From contig JAJFKW010000001.1 of NCBI GenBank assembly GCA_021773015.1, positions 3,517,305 to 3,581,304 on the forward strand: a stretch of 64,000 bases of DNA, in the 5' to 3' direction. Made by a program: the position numbers and the translations under genes. A model generated the notes under the pieces. The model had not been told where the DNA came from, did no database searches, and saw only the letters and a program-made list of their open reading frames with translations. The DNA comes from Woeseia sp. GTDB lineage: Bacteria; Pseudomonadota; Gammaproteobacteria; Steroidobacterales; Woeseiaceae. This document shows, in pieces, positions 62,452 through 64,000 of the stretch (position 1 is the stretch's first letter; every line of letters starts with the position of its first letter).

Positions 62452-64000
62452 GTGAGTACGGGCAGTAGTCGAATCGACATGGTGAGCACAGCAATTCGAA
62501 GGCCAAGTTCCCGCCGTTCATCAACGACCCGCATCAGTAGCTTCTTTTATCGTTCAATTATCGCGCTTATTGCGATTGTTGCCGGCGCGCCGATAATCGT
62601 CGCTACTCTAGCGTTGTTCGTTGATACGGGCGACATATGGCAGCATCTGTTGGTCCATGTGTTGCCAGAGGCGCTCAAAAATACGGCATGGCTTGTCGCG
62701 ATGGTCGCCATTCTGACAGCGATTCTCGGCGTATCGCTTGCCTGGCTGGTATCGGTCTATGAATTTGGTGGTCGCCGCTTTTTTAATTGGGCGTTGTTAC
62801 TACCGATGGCAATGCCGGCTTACGTCATGGCTTTTGCGTATTCTTCATTATTCGAGTTCACAGGGCCCGTACAAACATTTTGGCGTGACATTCTAGGAAA
62901 TCCATTCGACTTTCCCGATATTGGCGCAAGGTGGGCTTCGATTGCTACATTGAGTTTGGTGTTGTACCCCTACGTGTTTCTAATCGTAAGAGGCGCGTTT
63001 GCTTCGCAAGGTTTGCGCAGTCTGGAAGTTGCACAAAGTTGCGGTCTATCGCCAATTCGCGGCTTTGTAAGGGTCTCTTTGCCCATGGCGCGGCCCTTCA
63101 TTATCGCAGGTGTCGCGCTCGCGGTGATGGAGAGCCTTGCAGATTTTGGGACTGTCAAAACGTTTAATTACACGACGTTTACCACCGCGATATACCAAGC
63201 GTGGTATGGATTGTTTTCGTTGAATGCTGCGTTGCAATTGTCGTTGGTCTTGATCGCCATCATATTTGTCGCTCTTGTTCTCGAACGCTATTTACGCGGT
63301 GAAGCAATGTACACCTCATCTGGCACGCATGCAGTCCGTGGGCGAATTCGACTCAGCCGACGGTACGCTTGGTTCGCGAGCGGCTTTTGTGGTGCGGTTC
63401 TGCTTGTTGCATTTCTGGTGCCGGCAGCCCTGATAGTTCAATGGAGTGCGGCGACTTTTACTGGCGAATTCGATCAACGATATTGGCAGTTTGCGGCAAA
63501 TTCCCTAATGCTCGCGACGCTTGCGGCGACCCTGATCACCGTGGTCGCATTGATACTTGCTTATGCGGTAAGGCGCGACGACGGGCGTTTTGCGGCGTTG
63601 CAGGCGAGAATAGCGACGCTTGGCTACGCGATACCGGGCACTGTGCTGGCCGTCGGATTTTTTGTTCCTGTCGCGGCGCTAAGCCGGGCAATGAATGACT
63701 ATTTCGGATGGCACGGCGGAGAAACGATCGCCTTGCAGGGTGGTCTGTTGGTAATTCTATTGGCATATTTGTCGCGTTATCTCGCCGTTGCCCACAGCCC
63801 GGTAGAAAGTGCGCTGTCAAGAATCAAACCCGGAATCGAGGAAGCATCTCGAGGTTTAGGCGTGTCCGGACTCGGCATGCTGCGCAAAGTACACATGCCG
63901 ATACTTAGTCCAGCTCTAATAACCGCTGCGCTCTTGGTATTTGTCGATATCATGAAAGAGTTGCCGATAACATTGATGACGCGGCCCTTTGGCTGGGACA
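62452..64000 (+). CDS. Ferric iron ABC transporter permease (5' part)
   Basis: Inner-membrane permease of the FbpB/SfuB type, in which two permease domains are fused. Two EAA loops are visible, EVAQSCGLSPIRGFVRVSLP and EEASRGLGVSGLGMLRKVHM, each between blocks of hydrophobic helices; there are at least ten such helices. It follows the binding protein by 37 bases and continues past the right edge, so the ATPase gene probably lies beyond. The GTG at 62452 is the earliest start; an ATG at 62479 is an alternative. About 516 residues are visible. Confidence 0.92.
   Translation, partial: MSTGSSRIDMVSTAIRRPSSRRSSTTRISSFFYRSIIALIAIVAGAPIIVATLALFVDTGDIWQHLLVHVLPEALKNTAWLVAMVAILTAILGVSLAWLVSVYEFGGRRFFNWALLLPMAMPAYVMAFAYSSLFEFTGPVQTFWRDILGNPFDFPDIGARWASIATLSLVLYPYVFLIVRGAFASQGLRSLEVAQSCGLSPIRGFVRVSLPMARPFIIAGVALAVMESLADFGTVKTFNYTTFTTAIYQAWYGLFSLNAALQLSLVLIAIIFVALVLERYLRGEAMYTSSGTHAVRGRIRLSRRYAWFASGFCGAVLLVAFLVPAALIVQWSAATFTGEFDQRYWQFAANSLMLATLAATLITVVALILAYAVRRDDGRFAALQARIATLGYAIPGTVLAVGFFVPVAALSRAMNDYFGWHGGETIALQGGLLVILLAYLSRYLAVAHSPVESALSRIKPGIEEASRGLGVSGLGMLRKVHMPILSPALITAALLVFVDIMKELPITLMTRPFGWD

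Overview
The window looks like chromosome of a free-living gammaproteobacterium. The main reason is the left third, whose gene order (proC, yggS, pilT, pilU, then pyrB, ruvX, yqgE, a TonB-type gene, gshB, pilG, pilH, pilI, pilJ, chpA, chpC and rsmE) follows the type IV pilus and chemosensory block I know from Pseudomonas aeruginosa. A PEP-CTERM protein, many lipoproteins, a Fur-box iron uptake locus and kinases paired with ECF sigma factors suggest an aquatic or sediment lineage. I cannot name the species. No tRNA, rRNA, CRISPR, prophage or insertion sequence was seen.

Layout. 1-4383: proC (cut by the window edge) and yggS face left; three tandem PilT/PilU-family ATPases face right. 4384-6191: two non-coding gaps with degenerate dispersed repeats flank a DUF4136 lipoprotein. 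6192-6731: a small outer-membrane beta-barrel. 6801-13019: a leftward run gshB-apbE-tonB-yqgE-ruvX-pyrB-pyrK-like. 13447-22807: the rightward Pil-Chp chemosensory operon, which drives twitching and surface responses through the pilus motors encoded at 1032-4383. 22859-26138: a DksA-type zinc-finger protein, rsmE, ampD-ampE and an ArsN2-like acetyltransferase. 26284-28878: a CoA-transferase with two glutathione S-transferases in one tight operon.

28900-41940: a lipoprotein phosphoesterase, a cobalamin adenosyltransferase, then one 3389-residue secreted RHS/YD-repeat protein that fills 10 kb, followed by a PEP-CTERM surface protein. 42052-45373: an ECF sigma factor and a transmembrane Ser/Thr kinase in one operon; facing it is a 68-residue protein that matches only the N-terminal segment of that kinase. 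45517-48277: hisN-like phosphatase, PhzF-like protein, inorganic pyrophosphatase and YjjX, a house-cleaning group. 48319-58050: leftward genes, mostly exported or detoxification enzymes (membrane zincin, lipoprotein amidase, lipoprotein methyltransferase, propeller-amidohydrolase fusion, CPXCG protein, pdxH, gamma-glutamyltransferase, frmA). 58293-64000: a basic secreted protein, tyrA, a DUF484-GGDEF cyclase, and a Fur-controlled ferric iron ABC transporter whose permease runs off the right edge.

The parts least explained by known systems are the kinase/sigma module with its stand-alone N-terminal paralogue, the giant RHS protein with an unidentified C-terminal tail, the propeller protein whose amidohydrolase half has lost its metal ligands, and a methyltransferase carrying a lipoprotein signal.
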